DNA from: Pseudomonas wenzhouensis | GTDB taxonomy: Bacteria > Pseudomonadota > Gammaproteobacteria > Pseudomonadales > Pseudomonadaceae | Direction of reading: 5' to 3' | Length of the DNA stretch: 64,000 nucleotides | Assembly (NCBI RefSeq): GCF_021029445.1 | Contig: NZ_CP072610.1 | Span: forward strand, 2,914,001 to 2,978,000 | In this document: positions 8,109 to 17,390 of the stretch, one piece after another | Numbering within the stretch: the first letter of the stretch is position 1 | Layout: each line of letters starts with the position of its first letter | Notes under the pieces: model-generated | Told to the model about the DNA's origin: nothing | What the model saw: the letters and a program-made list of their open reading frames with translations, nothing else | Databases searched by the model: none | Position numbers and translations under genes: made by a program

Positions 8109-8657
8109 ATGAACTGGAAGAACACCCCCTTACGTTATGGCAGCCTGTCCATTGCCCTGCACTGGCTGATGCTGCTTCTGATCGCCGCCGTTTATGCCTG
8201 CATCGAGCTCAAAGGGAATTTCCCCAAGGGCAGCGACACCCGTGAACTGCTCAAGCAATGGCACTTCATGCTTGGTCTGAGCGTCTTTGCACTGGTCTGG
8301 CTGCGCCTGCTGGCTCGCCTGATCGCTCCAACACCCCGGATTGAACCAGCACTGCCTGCCTGGCAGGCCATACCGGCCCAGCTGATGCATGCGGCGCTGT
8401 ATGCCCTGATGATCGGCGCACCACTGGCCGGCTGGCTGATCCTCAGCGCCGCCGGCAAGCCCATACCCTTCTTCGGCCTGGAGCTGCCGGCACTGATCGG
8501 CCCAAACAAGGAACTGGCCGGCCAAATCAAGGAACTGCACGAGCTGGCCGGCACCGCCGGCTACTGGCTGATCGGCCTGCATGCAGCTGCTGGCCTGTAT
8601 CACCATTACGTGGCGCGCGATAACACCCTCAAGCGCATGTTACCCGGGCACAATTGA
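8109..8657 (+). CDS. Cytochrome b561
   Basis: 182 residues, typical of the bacterial (YodB/CybB) di-haem cytochrome b561 family of the inner membrane, which passes electrons between quinol or superoxide and the respiratory chain. About four transmembrane helices are visible, with candidate haem-ligand histidines in LHWLMLLL, QWHFMLGL, LMHAALYAL and LHAAAGLYHHYV. GAGGAAA about 5 nt before the ATG at 8109 fixes the start; upstream in-frame codons have no such site. It stands alone between the tRNA units and rimO. Confidence 0.9.
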   Translation: MNWKNTPLRYGSLSIALHWLMLLLIAAVYACIELKGNFPKGSDTRELLKQWHFMLGLSVFALVWLRLLARLIAPTPRIEPALPAWQAIPAQLMHAALYALMIGAPLAGWLILSAAGKPIPFFGLELPALIGPNKELAGQIKELHELAGTAGYWLIGLHAAAGLYHHYVARDNTLKRMLPGHN

Positions 8658-8753
8658 GGTGAAGACGCCTCTGGTCAAGTGCCCGCAGCGCCGCTAGAAT
8701 TGCGCACTTTTTGATCAGAGGCGCCAGCCAGGCGCCCTTAGAGGTTAGCCCGC

Positions 8754-10076
8754 ATGTCCACCGCCACCCCAAAAGTCGGATTCGTCTCGCTCGGATGCCC
8801 GAAAGCGACTGTCGACTCCGAACGCATCCTGACCCAACTGCGTATGGAAGGTTACGAAATCGTGCCGACCTACCAGGATGCCGACGTGGTGGTGGTCAAT
8901 ACCTGCGGTTTCATCGACAGTGCCAAGGCCGAATCGCTAGACGCCATCGGTGAGGCGCTGGCGGAAAACGGCAAGGTGATCGTCACCGGTTGCATGGGCG
9001 TGGCTGAAGACAGCATCCGCGACGTGCACCCGAGCGTGCTGGCGGTAACCGGCCCGCAGCAGTACGAGCAGGTGGTCAACGCCGTACACGAAGTCATCCC
9101 GCCGAAGACCGAGCACAATCCGCTGATCGACCTGGTGCCGCCGCAAGGCATCAAGCTGACCCCGCGCCACTATGCGTACCTGAAGATTTCCGAAGGCTGC
9201 AACCATACCTGCAGCTTCTGCATCATCCCGTCTATGCGCGGCAAGCTGGTCAGCCGCCCGGTGGGCGATGTGCTCAGCGAAGCCGAGCGCCTGGTCAAGG
9301 CCGGCGTCAAGGAGCTGCTGGTGATCAGCCAGGACACCAGCGCCTACGGCGTCGACATGAAGTACAAGCTGGACTTCTGGAACGGCCAGCCAGTGAAAAC
9401 GCGCATGCTCGAACTGTGCGAAGCGCTGTCGTCGATGGGCGTGTGGGTGCGCCTGCACTACGTCTACCCCTACCCCAACGTCGATGACGTGATCCCGCTG
9501 ATGGCCGCCGGTAAGCTGCTGCCGTACCTGGACATCCCCTTCCAGCACGCCAGCCCGAAAGTGCTCAAGTCGATGAAGCGCCCGGCCTTCGAAGACAAGA
9601 CCCTGGCGCGCATCAAGAAATGGCGCGAGATCTGCCCGGAGCTGACCATTCGCTCCACCTTCATCGTCGGCTTCCCTGGCGAGACCGAAGAAGACTTCCA
9701 GTACCTGCTGGACTGGCTGACCGAGGCGCAGCTCGACCGCGTCGGCTGCTTCCAGTACTCGCCGGTCGAAGGCGCACCGGCCAACGACATGGGCCTGGAG
9801 CCGGTACCGGATGAGGTCAAACAGGAGCGCTGGGAGCGTTTCATGGCGCATCAGCAGGCGATCAGCTCGGCGCGTCTGCAGGCCAAGATCGGTCTGGAGA
9901 TGGACGTCCTGGTCGACGAAGTGGATGGCGAAGGCGCCGTGGCGCGCTCCTGGGCCGACGCCCCGGAGATCGACGGCAGCGTGTTCATCGACTCCACCAA
10001 CGTCAAGCCGGGCGACAAGGTGCGCGTGCGCATCGTCGATGCCGACGAATACGACATGTGGGGCGAGCTGGTCTGA
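8754..10076 (+). CDS. rimO: Ribosomal protein S12 methylthiotransferase RimO
   Basis: 440 residues, matching the RimO length. The N-terminal UPF0004 domain carries the auxiliary-cluster cysteines Cys15, Cys51 and Cys80. The radical-SAM domain has Cys149, Cys153 and Cys156 (CNHTCSFC), and a C-terminal TRAM domain covers roughly 375-440. RimO methylthiolates Asp89 of S12 (E. coli numbering) in the ribosome. AGAGG precedes the ATG, and the gene ends in a strong terminator. It is an ordinary housekeeping copy. Confidence 0.97.
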   Translation: MSTATPKVGFVSLGCPKATVDSERILTQLRMEGYEIVPTYQDADVVVVNTCGFIDSAKAESLDAIGEALAENGKVIVTGCMGVAEDSIRDVHPSVLAVTGPQQYEQVVNAVHEVIPPKTEHNPLIDLVPPQGIKLTPRHYAYLKISEGCNHTCSFCIIPSMRGKLVSRPVGDVLSEAERLVKAGVKELLVISQDTSAYGVDMKYKLDFWNGQPVKTRMLELCEALSSMGVWVRLHYVYPYPNVDDVIPLMAAGKLLPYLDIPFQHASPKVLKSMKRPAFEDKTLARIKKWREICPELTIRSTFIVGFPGETEEDFQYLLDWLTEAQLDRVGCFQYSPVEGAPANDMGLEPVPDEVKQERWERFMAHQQAISSARLQAKIGLEMDVLVDEVDGEGAVARSWADAPEIDGSVFIDSTNVKPGDKVRVRIVDADEYDMWGELV

Positions 10077-10096
10077 GCCAGACCCCTGCATGACGG

Positions 10097-10120
10097 GCCC
10101 CGCAGCATGCGGGGCTTTTT
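10097..10120 (+). terminator. Rho-independent terminator of rimO
   Basis: The stem GCCCCGCA / TGCGGGGC with a GCA loop is followed directly by TTTTT, about 20 nt after the rimO stop. Confidence 0.92.
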
Positions 10121-10178
10121 CTTTCCGGCAGCGCAACGCCTTGCCGGTACAATGACCTTCTTTTTGTCGAGCGCCGTC

Positions 10179-10889
10179 ATGAGCGAAGCCACCCGTCTGT
10201 CCAAACGCGTCATCGAGCTGTTCGGTTGCTCGCGCCGCGAAGCCGATCTTTACATCGCTGGGGGCTGGGTGACGGTGGACGGCCAGGTGGTCGAGGCGCC
10301 GCAATTCAAGGTCGAGGATCAACGCGTCGAGTTGCACCCCGATGCCAGCCTTGATCCCGTGGAGCCCGTCACCCTGCTGGTACATGGCTCGACCGGCTGC
10401 AACACCGCACAGTTGCAGCACCTGCTGGTACGCGAACGGCACTGGCAAGAAGACCCGCATGCCCAGCGCATCCTGCATGGCCACTTCCTGCGCCAGGAGC
10501 AGAGCCTGCCACTGCAAACCGGGGCCAGCGGCCTGATCGTGCTCAGCCAGGACTGGCGCACGCAACGCAAGCTGCGCGAGGATGCGGCCAAGCTGGAGCA
10601 GGAATACCTGGTCGAAGTCGCCGGCGAAGTGCCTGCCAGCACATTGGAGCGCCTGAAGAAAGGCTGGCTGCACAAGGGCACGCAGTTCCCGCCGTGCAAG
10701 GCCAGCTGGCAGAGCGAACAACGCCTGCGCTTCGCGCTGAAGAATCCGGCCCCTGACCTGCTGCGGCAGATCTGTACGGCGCTGGGCCTGAAGGTGCTGG
10801 GCATGAAGCGCATCCGCATCGGCGGCGTGCCCATGGCCAAGTTACCGGTCGGGCAATGGCGCTATCTGGGCGAGAAGGAACGCTTCTGA
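10179..10889 (+). CDS. S4-domain pseudouridine synthase-like protein lacking the canonical catalytic Asp
   Basis: 236 residues. An S4 RNA-binding domain (about 5-55: RLSKRVIELFGCSRREADLY) leads into an RsuA/RluF-type fold. In active members the catalytic Asp lies in GRLDxxTxGLL; here the aligned segment is PLQTGASGLIVLSQD at 111-125, which puts Gln113 at the Asp position. The later KLEQEYLVEV and LGLKVLGMKRIRIGGV motifs are kept. It may bind rRNA without modifying it, or use another residue. I chose the ATG at 10179 because the S4 domain begins just after it; an ATG at 10152 is possible. Confidence 0.75.
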   Translation: MSEATRLSKRVIELFGCSRREADLYIAGGWVTVDGQVVEAPQFKVEDQRVELHPDASLDPVEPVTLLVHGSTGCNTAQLQHLLVRERHWQEDPHAQRILHGHFLRQEQSLPLQTGASGLIVLSQDWRTQRKLREDAAKLEQEYLVEVAGEVPASTLERLKKGWLHKGTQFPPCKASWQSEQRLRFALKNPAPDLLRQICTALGLKVLGMKRIRIGGVPMAKLPVGQWRYLGEKERF

Positions 10890-10932
10890 GGCCATGTTAG
10901 GCTGTGCCTGTCACGCTCTGGAGACCACCATC

Positions 10933-11139
10933 ATGCGTACCCTGCTCTTCACCGCACTGCTCGCCATGAGCCTGCCCGGCCTCGCCGCACCGGCGCCGTT
11001 CTTTCTCTGGCAGAGCAAGATCGATGGCCACCTGACCTGCGCTCAGGTCAGCCCGGGTGAAGGCTGGATTCGCTTCACCGGCCCGTTCCGCGACGCCGGC
11101 TGCCGCGTGGCCTACGACGCCCCCGTCAACAGACGCTAG
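10933..11139 (+). CDS. Small secreted protein, unknown function
   Basis: 68 residues. A clear signal peptide (MRTLLFTALLAMSLPGLAA) is followed by about 49 mature residues with two cysteines (LTCAQVSPG and AGCRVAYD) that could form one disulfide in the periplasm. Family unknown to me. It ends 10 bp before trmO and probably shares a transcript with it; the ATG at 10933 was chosen because the signal peptide starts there. Confidence 0.6.
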   Translation: MRTLLFTALLAMSLPGLAAPAPFFLWQSKIDGHLTCAQVSPGEGWIRFTGPFRDAGCRVAYDAPVNRR

Positions 11140-11149
11140 GCAAGCCACC

Positions 11150-11854
11150 ATGCAGCATCTGGTTTCACCGGTCGGTATCGTTCACTCCTGCTTCAAGGAG
11201 AAATTCGCCATTCCTCGCCAGCCGCACCTGGCGCCCGCCGCACGCGGCGTGCTGGAGCTGCTGCCGCCCTTCGACCAGGGCGAGGCCGTACAGGGCCTGG
11301 AACAGGTCAGCCATGTCTGGCTGCTGTTTCTCTTTCACCAAGCGCTGGAAGACAAGCCGCGCCTGAAGGTACGCCCGCCGCGTCTGGGCGGTAACCAGAC
11401 GGTAGGCGTGTTCAGCACCCGCGCCACCCATCGCCCCAATGGCATCGGCCAGTCCGTGGTACGCCTGGAACGCGTGGAACCAGGCCGCCTGCACCTGTCC
11501 GGCATCGACCTGCTCGACGGCACCCCGGTGCTGGATATCAAGCCCTACGTGCCCTACGCCGACGCCGTGAGCGATGCCCGCAACGACATGGCCGACGCGC
11601 CACCACCCCTGATCGCCGTGGATTGGCAGGATGACGCCCTACGCCTGGCGCACCAGCACGCGCAACGCCTGAACGAGCCGCTGGTGGCGCTGATCGAGCA
11701 GTGCCTGGCGCAGGATCCGCGCCCGGCCTACCAGCAGCCGCAGCCGGAGCGCCGCTATGGCGCGCGCTTCTGGGATCTCGACGTACACTGGCACTATCCC
11801 GAACCGGGGCGTATCCGGGTGCTGGATATGCAGATGGCACAGAGTACGGCCTGA
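11150..11854 (+). CDS. trmO: tRNA (N6-threonylcarbamoyladenosine37-N6)-methyltransferase TrmO
   Basis: 234 residues of the TrmO (YaeB/TsaA) family, which adds a methyl group from SAM to t6A37 in tRNA-Thr. The family hallmark VFSTRATHRPNGIGQSVV lies at about residues 83-100, and GIDLLDGTPVLDIKPYVPY at about 121-139. The C-terminal extension (YGARFWDLDVHWHYP) is also typical. The ATG at 11150 is preferred because the family starts with a short PIGIVHS-like strand just after it. Ordinary. Confidence 0.92.
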   Translation: MQHLVSPVGIVHSCFKEKFAIPRQPHLAPAARGVLELLPPFDQGEAVQGLEQVSHVWLLFLFHQALEDKPRLKVRPPRLGGNQTVGVFSTRATHRPNGIGQSVVRLERVEPGRLHLSGIDLLDGTPVLDIKPYVPYADAVSDARNDMADAPPPLIAVDWQDDALRLAHQHAQRLNEPLVALIEQCLAQDPRPAYQQPQPERRYGARFWDLDVHWHYPEPGRIRVLDMQMAQSTA

Positions 11855-11902
11855 CCGAAGCAAGCCTGCGCAGCGGCCGGTGCTGCCCTGGGCAGCCTCA
11901 CT

Positions 11903-12205
11903 TCAGCGCGCCGGATTGAATGCCAGCATATCGGCCTCGATAGCCTCCTGCGCTTCGATCAGTGGCTCCACCAGCGGCCGGCTGGCGAGGAAATGCGCGG
12001 TTTGCGTATGCGCCTCGAAAGCCGCCTCGTCGACGTACACCTCGTACAGCCACACCCGGTCAGGATCACTGCGGTCACGCATCACGTCGAAGGTCAGGCA
12101 GCCCGGCTCATCGCGCAGCGAAGCGGCGGCGTTGACGTGCATGGCATCCATGAACGCCGCGAAACTGCCGGGCTTGAGTTGGGTCTTGAGCAATAGCACG
12201 TACAC
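11903..12205 (-). CDS. Antibiotic biosynthesis monooxygenase (ABM/YgiN-like) family protein
   Basis: About 100 residues with the ferredoxin-like ABM fold: YVLLLKTQLKPGSFAAFMDAM, then EPGCLTFDVMRD, WLYEVYVDEAAFEAH and TAHF. Members include quinol monooxygenases and small stress or catabolic enzymes. I prefer the GTG at 12205, which has GGAGG 5 nt upstream; an ATG four codons earlier overlaps that ribosome binding site. It is divergent from the VOC-family gene at 12266 across a short AT-rich region with an inverted repeat, so the two may be co-regulated. Confidence 0.8.
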   Translation of the reverse strand: MYVLLLKTQLKPGSFAAFMDAMHVNAAASLRDEPGCLTFDVMRDRSDPDRVWLYEVYVDEAAFEAHTQTAHFLASRPLVEPLIEAQEAIEADMLAFNPAR

Positions 12206-12226
12206 GGTAACCTCCATTATGTTTTA

Positions 12227-12239
12227 TATTCGAAGAATA
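12227..12239. promoter_or_regulatory. Inverted repeat in the AT-rich divergent promoter of the ABM and VOC genes
   Basis: TATTC-GAA-GAATA sits in the middle of a 60-bp, strongly AT-rich intergenic region (12206-12265) between two divergent genes. It is a candidate operator. TATATT and ATAATTGTATAC nearby could serve as -10 elements. Binding protein unknown. Confidence 0.35.
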
Positions 12240-12265
12240 ATTGTATACATATTGGAGTGTAAAAA

Positions 12266-12682
12266 ATGCTTGAGCGTCCATCGCGCCTCAATGGCCTGCG
12301 CCATCTGGCCCTGCTGGTACCCAACCTGGAAGCGTGCGAGCGTTTCTACGTGAACGTACTGGGCATGCAGGTGCTGCACCGCGCCAACGAGGATCTGGTC
12401 TACCTGACCTGCGGCAACGACAACCTGTCGCTCGGCCGCGCCTATGCCGAGCACCACGGCGTACCGCTGGTCGATCATTACGGTTTCATCGTCGACAGCG
12501 TCGAGGAGCTGGACGCCTGGTACCAGTACCTCAAGGCACAGGGGGTGACGCTGCTGGACAGGCCTTTCGACCATGGCGACGGCGCGCGCAGCTTTCACCT
12601 GCTGGACCCGGCGGGAAACAAGGTGCAGCCGCTCTATCATCCTGCGATCTCGGGCCAGCGCTTCAGTCCAGCCCGAACCTGA
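12266..12682 (+). CDS. VOC-family (glyoxalase/dioxygenase-fold) protein
   Basis: 138 residues with one vicinal-oxygen-chelate module pair: LRHLALLVPNLEACERFYVNVLGM, HYGFIVDSVEELDAWY and FHLLDPAGNKVQPLYH. The first His (HLALLV), the His in DHYGF and the late acidic or His positions could bind a metal. It resembles ring-cleavage or glyoxalase-type proteins, but the substrate cannot be told. GGAG 8 nt before the ATG supports the start. The divergent ABM-family neighbour hints at a shared role with a quinone or aromatic compound, which is inference. Confidence 0.8.
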   Translation: MLERPSRLNGLRHLALLVPNLEACERFYVNVLGMQVLHRANEDLVYLTCGNDNLSLGRAYAEHHGVPLVDHYGFIVDSVEELDAWYQYLKAQGVTLLDRPFDHGDGARSFHLLDPAGNKVQPLYHPAISGQRFSPART

Positions 12683-12796
12683 ACCTGTGGGAGCCAGCGC
12701 TGTAGGGCATATTCGCGAAGCAGGACACGGCGGACTGTTCGCTGATGCGCCCGCGTCCGCCCTGCTCTCCGCGGCCAGCGTCCCGGCTCGTCTGGC

Positions 12797-14746
12797 TCAG
12801 GTGCGGAACTGGCGCACCAACTCCTGCAACTCAACACCCAAACGCGCCAGCTCGGCGCTGGAGGCCGCAGTCTGTTGCGTGGCACTGGCGCTCTGCTCAC
12901 CGATATCGCGCACACGGGTAACGCTTTCGTTGATCGCCTCAGCCACGGCGCTCTGCTCTTCGGCAGCGGCGGCGATCTGCTGGTTCATCTGTTCGATGGT
13001 GCTCACCGCCTGGGTAATGCGCCCCAGCGCGTCCCCAGCCTCGCCCGCCAGTTCGACGGTGCGCCGGGTCAGGTCGCGGCTGCTGTCCATCTGCTGCACG
13101 GCGCCCTTGGCCATGCGCTGCAGGCCGGCGATCAGGCTCTCGATCTCTTCGGTGCTGTCCTGGGCACGCTTGGCCAGCGCCCGTACTTCGTCGGCGACCA
13201 CGGCGAAACCACGCCCCTGTTCGCCCGCACGCGCCGCTTCGATGGCCGCGTTGAGCGCCAGCAGGTTGGTCTGCTCGGCGACGCCACGAATCACTTCCAG
13301 CACGCTGCTGATGCGCGCGCTTTCCTGATTCAACTCGGCGATGGCCTGGGCCGACTGCTCCACCTCGCCGGCCAGGCTGTCGATCTGATCGACTGCCTGC
13401 TGCACCACACGATTGCCCTGCTGCGCCTCCAGATCCGCATCACGCGCGGCCAGCGAGGCCTGCTCGGCGTTCTGCGCCACCTCCTGCACGGTGGCTGCCA
13501 TCTGGTGCATGGCGGTAGCGGTCTGTTCGGTTTCCAGCTTTTGCGTCTGCACCCCGGCACTGGTCTGCGCGGTGATTGCTGACAACTGCTCGGCAGCCGC
13601 AGCAATCTGCCCGACACCGCCGCCAATGCGGCTGACCAGGTTACGCAAGCTGACCGTCATGGCCTGCATGGCCTCGAGCAATTGCCCGACTTCGTCACGC
13701 CGCGCCTGCGTGATGTCCTGGCTGAGATCGCCTGCGGCAATGCGCTGGGCAAAGCTCACGCTCTGACGCAGCGGCACCACGATCAACCGGGTGATCAGCA
13801 ACGCAGCGCACAACCCCAGCACCACGGCAGCGGCGCCCATGATGCCGAGGATCACCATGGCGCGTTGAGAGCCGGCAAGCATACGGGTATCGGCAGCAGC
13901 CTGCGCCGACTCGGCCAGATCGACGACCGAGCGCGCACGCTCGATCATCGCCGTTTCCGTGGCCTGGTTCTGCTCACGCAGCTGACGGTAATAAAGGAAG
14001 GAGCGCTGGTACAGGGTCAGCGCCTGCAGGGCGGTGTCGATGGCGGCCTTCTGATCATCGTCGAGCCAGACCTTCAGGCTGCTGGCAACGGTCTGCAGAT
14101 CCCCGCTGACGTACTCCCACTCCTCCAGCGCTTCGGCTGAGCCGTCGATGATGTACAGGCTCTCGTGGCCACGCAGATCGAGCATGCGTTTGCTCAGGCC
14201 GGAGGCGGTTTCGGCTAGGGTCAGCGGATCACTGCCACGCAGACGGTCGCCCTGTAGGCGCAATTCACGCACTGCGTCATACATGTCCAGTTCGATGACC
14301 TCGAACTGATCACGCGCCTCCGACGCAGCATTGCGCATTTCCTGGCGAGCTTCGCGTGCCTTGGCTTGCTGCTCGACATAGTTCTCGAACTGTTTCAGAT
14401 ACTCGCCGGTGGCCTGCTGCATGGTCTGCACACGCGTCCCCTCGGCAGCATCCCTGTCCAGATTCTCCAGCAGGCTCTGCACCTGCAGCAGGCTGTCACG
14501 CACCCGGCTGGCGTTTTCCGGGCTTTGCTCGATGGCGAAGTTACGTTCCAGCCGTCGTGCTTCGAGGATCTCCTGATTCACCTGGGCCAACTGGCCGACC
14601 TGCTCATGCCCCAGCAATACCGCCTGCACGGCCAGATAGCCGCTGACCGTCATGGCCGCAGTGAGCAACAGAACCAAGCCGAAGCCGATGAAGAGTTTCT
14701 TGCCCACGGCAAGGTTGGCGAAAAAACGTATGGCAGGCTTGAACAT
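12797..14746 (-). CDS. Methyl-accepting chemotaxis protein, helical-bimodular-type sensor
   Basis: 649 residues. TM1 spans about 19-40, a mainly helical periplasmic domain of about 255 residues spans 42-295, TM2 about 298-320 and HAMP about 320-372. The cytoplasmic signalling helices have the conserved tip [20 protein letters not shown] near 490-510. The periplasmic length and [12 protein letters not shown] helices fit the HBM domain of McpS-type receptors, which sense organic acids. The start at 14746 has GGAG upstream; a longer in-frame start at 14782 does not. It is unlinked to chemotaxis genes. Ligand unknown. Confidence 0.88.
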   Translation of the reverse strand: MFKPAIRFFANLAVGKKLFIGFGLVLLLTAAMTVSGYLAVQAVLLGHEQVGQLAQVNQEILEARRLERNFAIEQSPENASRVRDSLLQVQSLLENLDRDAAEGTRVQTMQQATGEYLKQFENYVEQQAKAREARQEMRNAASEARDQFEVIELDMYDAVRELRLQGDRLRGSDPLTLAETASGLSKRMLDLRGHESLYIIDGSAEALEEWEYVSGDLQTVASSLKVWLDDDQKAAIDTALQALTLYQRSFLYYRQLREQNQATETAMIERARSVVDLAESAQAAADTRMLAGSQRAMVILGIMGAAAVVLGLCAALLITRLIVVPLRQSVSFAQRIAAGDLSQDITQARRDEVGQLLEAMQAMTVSLRNLVSRIGGGVGQIAAAAEQLSAITAQTSAGVQTQKLETEQTATAMHQMAATVQEVAQNAEQASLAARDADLEAQQGNRVVQQAVDQIDSLAGEVEQSAQAIAELNQESARISSVLEVIRGVAEQTNLLALNAAIEAARAGEQGRGFAVVADEVRALAKRAQDSTEEIESLIAGLQRMAKGAVQQMDSSRDLTRRTVELAGEAGDALGRITQAVSTIEQMNQQIAAAAEEQSAVAEAINESVTRVRDIGEQSASATQQTAASSAELARLGVELQELVRQFRT

Positions 14747-15051
14747 AGGGGACGACTCCGAATTCTTCTTATACAGCCACACCTCAAGGGCGTGGCTTGG
14801 CTGATTGATCAGGCAACTGCTATGCCACGTCAGCTTGAACGCCTGTAATGCTATCGGCAGGAGAGTCGCAGCGCTTGAGTGCTGGCCATTCGCTTCTGTC
14901 TTTCATGCAGCTTAGCCAGCGAATGACTGACACAGGGGAAGATTCAGCAGCTATCCGCTTACTGAAAGCAGGAAACTGGCGATTTTCCGCCAGCGGCAAC
15001 CAATGAGAAGGTTTTCGCAGCATTCCTCGCTGCGAAGATGCGAAGGAGCAG
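14747..15051. other. Gene-free stretch between the chemoreceptor and the NSS transporter
   Basis: About 305 bases with no supported gene. It should hold the chemoreceptor promoter (minus strand), which I cannot pinpoint. A hairpin TTCGCAGC/GCTGCGAA lies at 15014-15036, next to the transporter's terminator. Confidence 0.4.
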
Positions 15052-15086
15052 AAAAAAGGCGCAGTGGCATCAACCACTGCGCCTTT
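15052..15086 (-). terminator. Rho-independent terminator of the NSS transporter / tyrosine cluster
   Basis: Read on the minus strand, the stem AAAGGCGCAGTGG / CCACTGCGCCTTT with a 6-nt loop is followed by a run of T residues (A residues at 15052-15057 on the plus strand), just after the stop codon at 15100. Confidence 0.88.
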
Positions 15087-15099
15087 GTCGTGTCGCCCG

Positions 15100-16560
15100 T
15101 CAGCGCCCTGCGATTACCAGCATCACTCTGGGCCGCAGCATTTCGCCAACTATCGCCAGCCCCCCGATGGCACCGGCGATCCAGTACCACTGCGCGATGG
15201 GGTCGAACAGCAGCCAGCCCAGCGCATGCAGGAAGACCATCATGATCAGAACCGGGCTGACGTAACGCACCATGAACAGCCAAAGTGCGTAGCCCAACGG
15301 TGGCAGGCCCAGTTCATCGCGCATGATCTCGCCGCGCAGCGCATAGCCTGCCAGCAGCACCATGAAGATGCCACCGAGCGGCATCATCCAGCGCGAGGTG
15401 AGGTAGTCCAGCCAGTCGAAGAAGTTCTTGCCCAGAGGCGTCCAGCCGGCCAACAGGTTGAACGACAGCATCGCCAGCAGGCTGATCACCAGCAGCACAG
15501 CACCGGAGCCGGCAGCAGCCTTGATCCGGCTAACGCCATGTTTCTCGTTGAGGTAGGCCACCAGTGCCTCGATCATCGAGATGGCAGAAGTCAGCGCTGC
15601 GACCGACACCATGGCAAAGAACAGCACGCCAAACACGGTGCCGAACGGCATTTGCTGGAAGGCCAGCGGCAGGCTCATGAAGATCAGCCCAGGCCCGGCG
15701 CTTGGGCTCATGCCGTTGGCGAAGATGATCGGGAAGATCGCCAGCCCCGCCAGCAGCGCCACGCAGGTATCACAGACCACCACCATGAAGGTGGTGCGGG
15801 TAATCGACTGGCCGTCGGGAATGTAGGAGCCGTAGGTCAGAATCGCTCCGGAGGCCAGGCTCAGGGTGAAGAAGGCATGCCCCAGCGCCGCCAGCAACGC
15901 CTCGCCGGTGATCTTCGAAGCATCGAAATGGAACAGGAAATCGAAACCGGCTTTGAAACTGCCGCTGGTAAAGGCATAGCCGACCAACACCAGCAGCATT
16001 ACCGCCAGGCCCGGCATCATCCAGCGAAAGGCTTTTTCGACGCCCGCCTGCACGCCTTTGCCGACGATCCACAGGGTCAGCAGCGCCACCAGCACGCTCC
16101 AGCCGCCCAATTGCCAGGGATTGGCGTTATGCGCCTCGAACACACCACCGAGCTGCTCGACGCTGGTGGCAGCCAGCGAGCCGTCGAGCATCTTCCAGGT
16201 GTAAGCGAAGGCCCAGCCGGCGACGACCACGTAGAAACACAGGATCATGAAGCCGGCGAGCATGGCCATGCCGCCCACCGCTTTCCACAACGGGTTGCCA
16301 TTGTTCTCGCGCACCACGCGGCCAATGGCGTCGATGGGGCTACCACGGCCACGGCGGCCAATGGCGATCTCGGTCATCATGACCGGAATGCCGATGGCCA
16401 GGATGCACGCCAGGTACATCAGCACGAAGGCACCCCCACCATATTCGCCGGTGATGTAGGGAAATTTCCAGATATTGCCCAGCCCGACGGCCGAGCCGGT
16501 TGCAGCGAGGAGGAAACCCCAGCGCGACAGCCAGAGGTTCTTCGGTTTTTCACGGGTCAT
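15100..16560 (-). CDS. Sodium-dependent transporter of the NSS (SNF) family
   Basis: 486 residues with about 11-12 transmembrane helices. The Na1/Na2-site helix is visible (ATGSAVGLGNIWKFPYI at about 20-36, followed by an unwound GGGAF). Bacterial NSS members such as LeuT, Tyt1 and TnaT carry amino acids with sodium. It is 89 bp downstream of maiA on the same strand, at the end of the hppD-hmgA-fahA-maiA group, and is followed by a strong terminator, so tyrosine or phenylalanine uptake is a reasonable inference. Substrate specificity cannot be read directly. Confidence 0.88.
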   Translation of the reverse strand: MTREKPKNLWLSRWGFLLAATGSAVGLGNIWKFPYITGEYGGGAFVLMYLACILAIGIPVMMTEIAIGRRGRGSPIDAIGRVVRENNGNPLWKAVGGMAMLAGFMILCFYVVVAGWAFAYTWKMLDGSLAATSVEQLGGVFEAHNANPWQLGGWSVLVALLTLWIVGKGVQAGVEKAFRWMMPGLAVMLLVLVGYAFTSGSFKAGFDFLFHFDASKITGEALLAALGHAFFTLSLASGAILTYGSYIPDGQSITRTTFMVVVCDTCVALLAGLAIFPIIFANGMSPSAGPGLIFMSLPLAFQQMPFGTVFGVLFFAMVSVAALTSAISMIEALVAYLNEKHGVSRIKAAAGSGAVLLVISLLAMLSFNLLAGWTPLGKNFFDWLDYLTSRWMMPLGGIFMVLLAGYALRGEIMRDELGLPPLGYALWLFMVRYVSPVLIMMVFLHALGWLLFDPIAQWYWIAGAIGGLAIVGEMLRPRVMLVIAGR

Positions 16561-16649
16561 GCGTCACCTGTTTGTTTTTATCTGTGACGGAATCGGACCC
16601 GCCACGCTTGTGGCGCAGCGGAATGCAAGGCTTGGTGAAGCCAGGGGTG

Positions 16650-17300
16650 TCACTGGGCGTCGGCTTGTACCTCCGGTGCGGCCAGTTGAAAGGCCTCCAG
16701 GGGTTCACAGCGCGCCGCCATGGCGACAATGCGTGGGTACGCGGCAAGGTCACAGTTAAAACGCCGCGCATTATACAGCTGCGGAATCAGGCAGGCTTCC
16801 AGATATCCGGGGCGCTCACCGAGTGACAGACGTCCGTCGAATACCGCCAGGCCCTCCTCCACAGCGGCCAGACCGAGTGCGACCCAGTGCCGGTACCAGG
16901 TGTTTTTCGCCTCATCGGCGACGCCCAGTTCGCTGGACAGGTACTGCAGCACGCGCAGGTTGTTCAGCGGATGCACATCGCAGGCGATATGCAGCGCCAG
17001 CGCCCGCACCTGCGCACGCTCGGCTGGGTCAGCCGGCAGCAACGCCGGCACCGGGAAGATTTCCTCGAGGTATTCGAGGATCGCCAGCGACTGGGCGATG
17101 CGCACGCCGCCGTTGTCCTCGTCCACCAGCAGCGGCAGCAGCCCCTGCGGGTTCAACGCGCGATAGTCGGCGCCGTGCTGCTGGCCGCCATCCTTGACCA
17201 GGTGCACCGGCACCTGCTCATAGGCCAGCCCCTTGAGGTTGAGGGCGATGCGCACGCGGTAGGCGGCACTGGAGCGCCAGTAGCCGTAGAGTTTCAGCAT
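16650..17300 (-). CDS. maiA: Maleylacetoacetate isomerase
   Basis: 216 residues of the zeta-class glutathione transferase family. It isomerises maleylacetoacetate to fumarylacetoacetate with glutathione as cofactor. The active-site region is LYGYWRSSAAYRVRIAL (residues 4-20), where Ser10 and Ser11 are kept and the usual Cys two residues on is Ala. QSLAILEYLEE (glutathione binding) is near 70-80 and the DVHPLNNLRVL segment typical of MaiA near 108-118. It lies downstream of fahA on the same strand with a REP-like repeat between them, completing the tyrosine pathway. Confidence 0.93.
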   Translation of the reverse strand: MLKLYGYWRSSAAYRVRIALNLKGLAYEQVPVHLVKDGGQQHGADYRALNPQGLLPLLVDEDNGGVRIAQSLAILEYLEEIFPVPALLPADPAERAQVRALALHIACDVHPLNNLRVLQYLSSELGVADEAKNTWYRHWVALGLAAVEEGLAVFDGRLSLGERPGYLEACLIPQLYNARRFNCDLAAYPRIVAMAARCEPLEAFQLAAPEVQADAQ

Positions 17301-17313
17301 CGCGACGCGTCCT

Positions 17314-17376
17314 GTAGGAGCCAGCTTGCTGACGATCCACTCTGCGCCAAGGCATCGCCGGCAAGCCGGCTCCTAC
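17314..17376. repeat. REP-like palindrome between maiA and fahA
   Basis: The outer arms GTAGGAGCCAGCTTGCTGACGAT and ATCGCCGGCAAGCCGGCTCCTAC are imperfect inverted repeats. The same arms occur at 18395-18453. This is the GTAGGAGC-type Pseudomonas REP family, here inside the operon. Confidence 0.8.
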
Positions 17377-17390
17377 GATTGCGACTGGCG

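Noticed and set aside
8937..10721. Long open frame opposite rimO and the S4-domain gene
   Set aside because: It mirrors conserved genes on the plus strand; high GC gives long antisense frames and the translation has no family features.
11855..11902. Terminator between trmO and the ABM gene
   Set aside because: GCTGCCC/GGGCAGC forms a small hairpin but there is no T tract on either strand.
12683..12796. A full REP-like palindrome between the VOC gene and the chemoreceptor
   Set aside because: Only a GTGGGAGCCAGC-like half is recognisable; the partner arm is too degenerate to annotate.
15064..16587. Long plus-strand open frame opposite the NSS transporter
   Set aside because: The product is rich in His and Gln and low in hydrophobic structure, the usual look of an antisense frame; the minus strand encodes a clear transporter.
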